From contig CAJTYV010000071.1 in NCBI GenBank assembly GCA_910584195.1, positions 1 through 7,229 of the forward strand: 7,229 bases of DNA. Reading direction: 5' to 3'. The notes under the pieces were generated by a model. It was not told the DNA's origin. It worked only from the letters and a program-made list of their open reading frames with translations, and did not search any database. Position 1 is the first letter of the stretch. Each line of letters starts with the position of its first letter. The stretch comes from an uncultured Ruminococcus sp. GTDB taxonomy: Bacteria > Bacillota > Clostridia > Oscillospirales > Ruminococcaceae. Below, in pieces: positions 6,012 through 7,229 of the stretch. Made by a program: the position numbers and the translations under genes.

Positions 6012-6049
6012 AATAACAACCATCGGTTTTACCGCAGGCTGTTATTTTT
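6012..6049 (+). terminator. Intrinsic terminator after the NYN gene
   Basis: AATAACAACC (6012-6021) pairs with GGCTGTTATT (6037-6046) with one mismatch, and an inner CGG/CCG stem (6024-6026, 6032-6034) closes a TTTTA loop. A T-rich stretch ends the structure. It lies only 25 bases before the integrase ATG, so the integrase would be transcribed by limited read-through, or the hairpin could act as an attenuator. Confidence 0.65.
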
Positions 6050-6073
6050 ATACCCAAAAAGAAGGAAAATATC

Positions 6074-7164
6074 ATGGCTGCAGCTAAGAAACTCCCGTCC
6101 GGAAGCTGGCGCTGTCAGGTCTACAGCCACACAGAAGAGATCATACAGCCGGACGGTACCATCAAGAAAAAGCGGATATACAAGTCATTTACAAGCGATA
6201 TCCCCTGTCCAAAAGGTAAACGGCTTGCAGAACAGGCTGCAAGCGTTTGGGCAGCTAAAAAAGAAAGCGCGAGCAACGTACAGAATATCACATTCGGCGA
6301 AGCCCTTGACAAATATATCGAGGGACGGGAGGCTGTGCTATCTCCACGCACAATCATGGATTACAAAAGAGCCCGTAAAAAAGAATTGCAGAGCATTATG
6401 AATATAAAAATCGCTCTGATCACGCAGGAAGATATCCAGAAAGCAATCAACATCGAGGCACAAAGCCATTCACCTAAGACAGTAAGAAACAGTCATGGAC
6501 TTATATCTGCCGTAATGCGTGTTTACCGCCCCAATTTCGCCCTCAATACCGCTTTGCCTAAGAAAGTTCGTCCAGACATTTATGTCCCTTCTGATGCGGA
6601 AATAAAACAGCTTCTTTCGTCTGTTGTTGGTACCGACATGGAACTCCCGGTGCTGCATGCAGCGTTCGGTCCCATGCGCCGCGGCGAAATATGCGCCCTG
6701 TCATCTGAGGATATTTCTGGAAATGTTGTTCATGTATGCAAAAATATGGTTATCAACGGCGATCGTGAATGGATCATAAAGACCCCCAAAAGCTATGCCG
6801 GCGACAGATATATTGATTATCCCGATTTCGTATCAGATAAGTGGCGCGGAATAAAAGGGCGAATTGTACACCCACCCCGGATTCTATTACAAATAGATTT
6901 AACAGGCTGCTTAAGCGTAACGACATCCCGCATTTTCGGTTCCACGACTTGAGGCATTACTCAGCGAGCATCCAGCACGCCCTCGGTATTCCGGACTCAT
7001 ATATCATGCAACGCGGCGGCTGGGGCAATGACGGCACCTTAAAAGCCGTCTACCGACATGTTTTAAAGGAGCAGGCGAAACAAATGGATCATATGGCAAA
7101 CAACTATTTCTCAGAACTATACAACACAAAATGCAACACAAATGAAAAATCCCCTAGTATTTAG
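6074..7164 (+). pseudogene. Tyrosine recombinase (tRNA-Cys-associated integrase), split by a one-base frameshift
   Basis: The gene starts at the ATG at 6074, with AGAAGG 8 bases upstream. The first frame runs to 6952; after about residue 265 its product loses similarity to the family. The next frame (-1), open from before 6841 to 7164, carries the rest. Restoring one base near 6866-6880, in the C-rich ACACCCACCCCGG, joins them into about 363 residues, a normal integrase length. The first part holds a basic arm-type N-terminus, a SAM-like core domain (about 70-160), Arg202 (GPMRRGEI) and Lys239 (TPKS). The second holds His and Arg (FHDLRHYSAS), the Trp that replaces the second His (RGGWGND) and the Tyr (KAVYRH). 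As written, neither fragment has a complete active site. The choices are a real inactivating mutation or a sequencing error in a C run. The sequence context is not a standard slippery site. Confidence 0.88.
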
Positions 7165-7173
7165 GGGATTTTT
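7145..7173 (+). terminator. Perfect bidirectional terminator overlapping the integrase stop codon
   Basis: AAAAATCCCCTA (7145-7156) and TAGGGGATTTTT (7162-7173) form a perfect 12-bp stem around GTATT. The stop codon TAG (7162-7164) is the first triplet of the 3' arm. The A and T flanks make it usable from both directions, so it would end both the integrase transcript and the tRNA transcript coming from the right. Confidence 0.92.
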
Positions 7174-7177
7174 CAAG

Positions 7178-7200
7178 AGGCGCAGACCGGATTTGAACCG
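7178..7200. other. Probable attachment site (att) in the tRNA-Cys 3' end
   Basis: Tyrosine integrases often recombine within the 3' half of a tRNA gene and leave the tRNA intact. Here an integrase gene ends 14 bases from a tRNA 3' end and reads toward it, the standard layout. The exact core cannot be set because the other end of the island is not in the window; a direct repeat of part of this segment should occur there. Confidence 0.5.
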
Positions 7201-7229
7201 GTGAATCAGGGTGTTGCAGACCCATGCCT
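7178..7229 (-). tRNA. tRNA-Cys (anticodon GCA), 3' portion; 5' part outside window
   Basis: Read on the - strand, the segment contains an anticodon loop CTGCAAC with anticodon GCA, which decodes UGC/UGU cysteine. The T arm has ACCGG and CCGGT around TTCAAAT. The 3' acceptor strand CTGCGCC is followed by discriminator T, the base expected for tRNA-Cys. No CCA is encoded. About 52 of 71-75 bases are present; the D arm and the 5' acceptor strand are beyond the edge. The integrase next to its 3' end marks it as the likely attachment gene. Confidence 0.92.

Noticed and set aside
6866..6880. Programmed -1 frameshift in the integrase
   Set aside because: The local codons CAC CCA CCC CGG do not form an X-XXY-YYZ slippery heptamer, and integrases of this family are normally read in one frame; an indel in the C run is simpler.
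1..7229. CRISPR array, rRNA, or insertion-sequence transposase
   Set aside because: No regularly spaced direct repeats, no rRNA segments and no DDE transposase motifs were seen on either strand.

Overview
The window looks like accessory DNA from a Firmicutes genome, most likely a gut-type Clostridia (Lachnospiraceae or Ruminococcaceae-like). This rests on strong AGGAGG-type ribosome sites, moderate to low GC, a large serine recombinase of the TndX/TnpX type, and proteins of a style common on clostridial mobile elements. Almost every gene is a recombinase, a nuclease-fold protein or a small accessory protein. I see no core metabolic genes; the only housekeeping gene is a tRNA-Cys at the right edge.

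Left part (1 to about 3490). The 3' end of a tyrosine recombinase gene enters from the left on the + strand and stops at 784. Facing it on the - strand are a 93-residue small protein (986-1267) and a large serine recombinase (1508-3376). Hairpins mark the transcript ends: 801-841 lies between the convergent genes, and 1460-1492 is a strong terminator just after the recombinase. The recombinase starts about 70-120 bases from the probable edge of its element and reads inward, so the element probably extends leftward past the window.

Middle part (about 3445-5960). A DEDDh 3'-5' exonuclease gene (3493-4779) has all its active-site residues and a Cys-rich tail, but no ribosome binding site at its first ATG, and its frame stays open upstream. 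I infer that the serine-recombinase element inserted into its 5' end. Next comes a 53-codon DUF1902-type protein (4898-5059) with its own ribosome site and a terminator at 5120-5146. A NYN/PIN-like nuclease gene (5292-5960) follows. Its leader is unusually rich: a near-consensus promoter, a 16-base palindrome at the expected transcription start, and a 54-base stem-loop with 11 perfect base pairs ending 12 bases before the ribosome site.

Right part (5961-7229). A second tyrosine recombinase gene (6074-7164) is split by a one-base frameshift near 6866-6880, which separates its first catalytic Arg from the His-x-x-Arg and Tyr part. Its stop codon lies inside a perfect 12-bp terminator, and 4 bases after that hairpin is the 3' end of a tRNA-Cys(GCA) gene on the - strand. 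This is the usual layout of an island integrated at a tRNA 3' end.

Overall reading (inference): a tRNA-Cys-anchored island carries an exonuclease, a DUF1902 protein and a NYN nuclease. It was later invaded by a serine-recombinase element, and its own integrase appears broken, which may have fixed the island in place. The NYN gene with its structured leader is the part least explained by known annotation.
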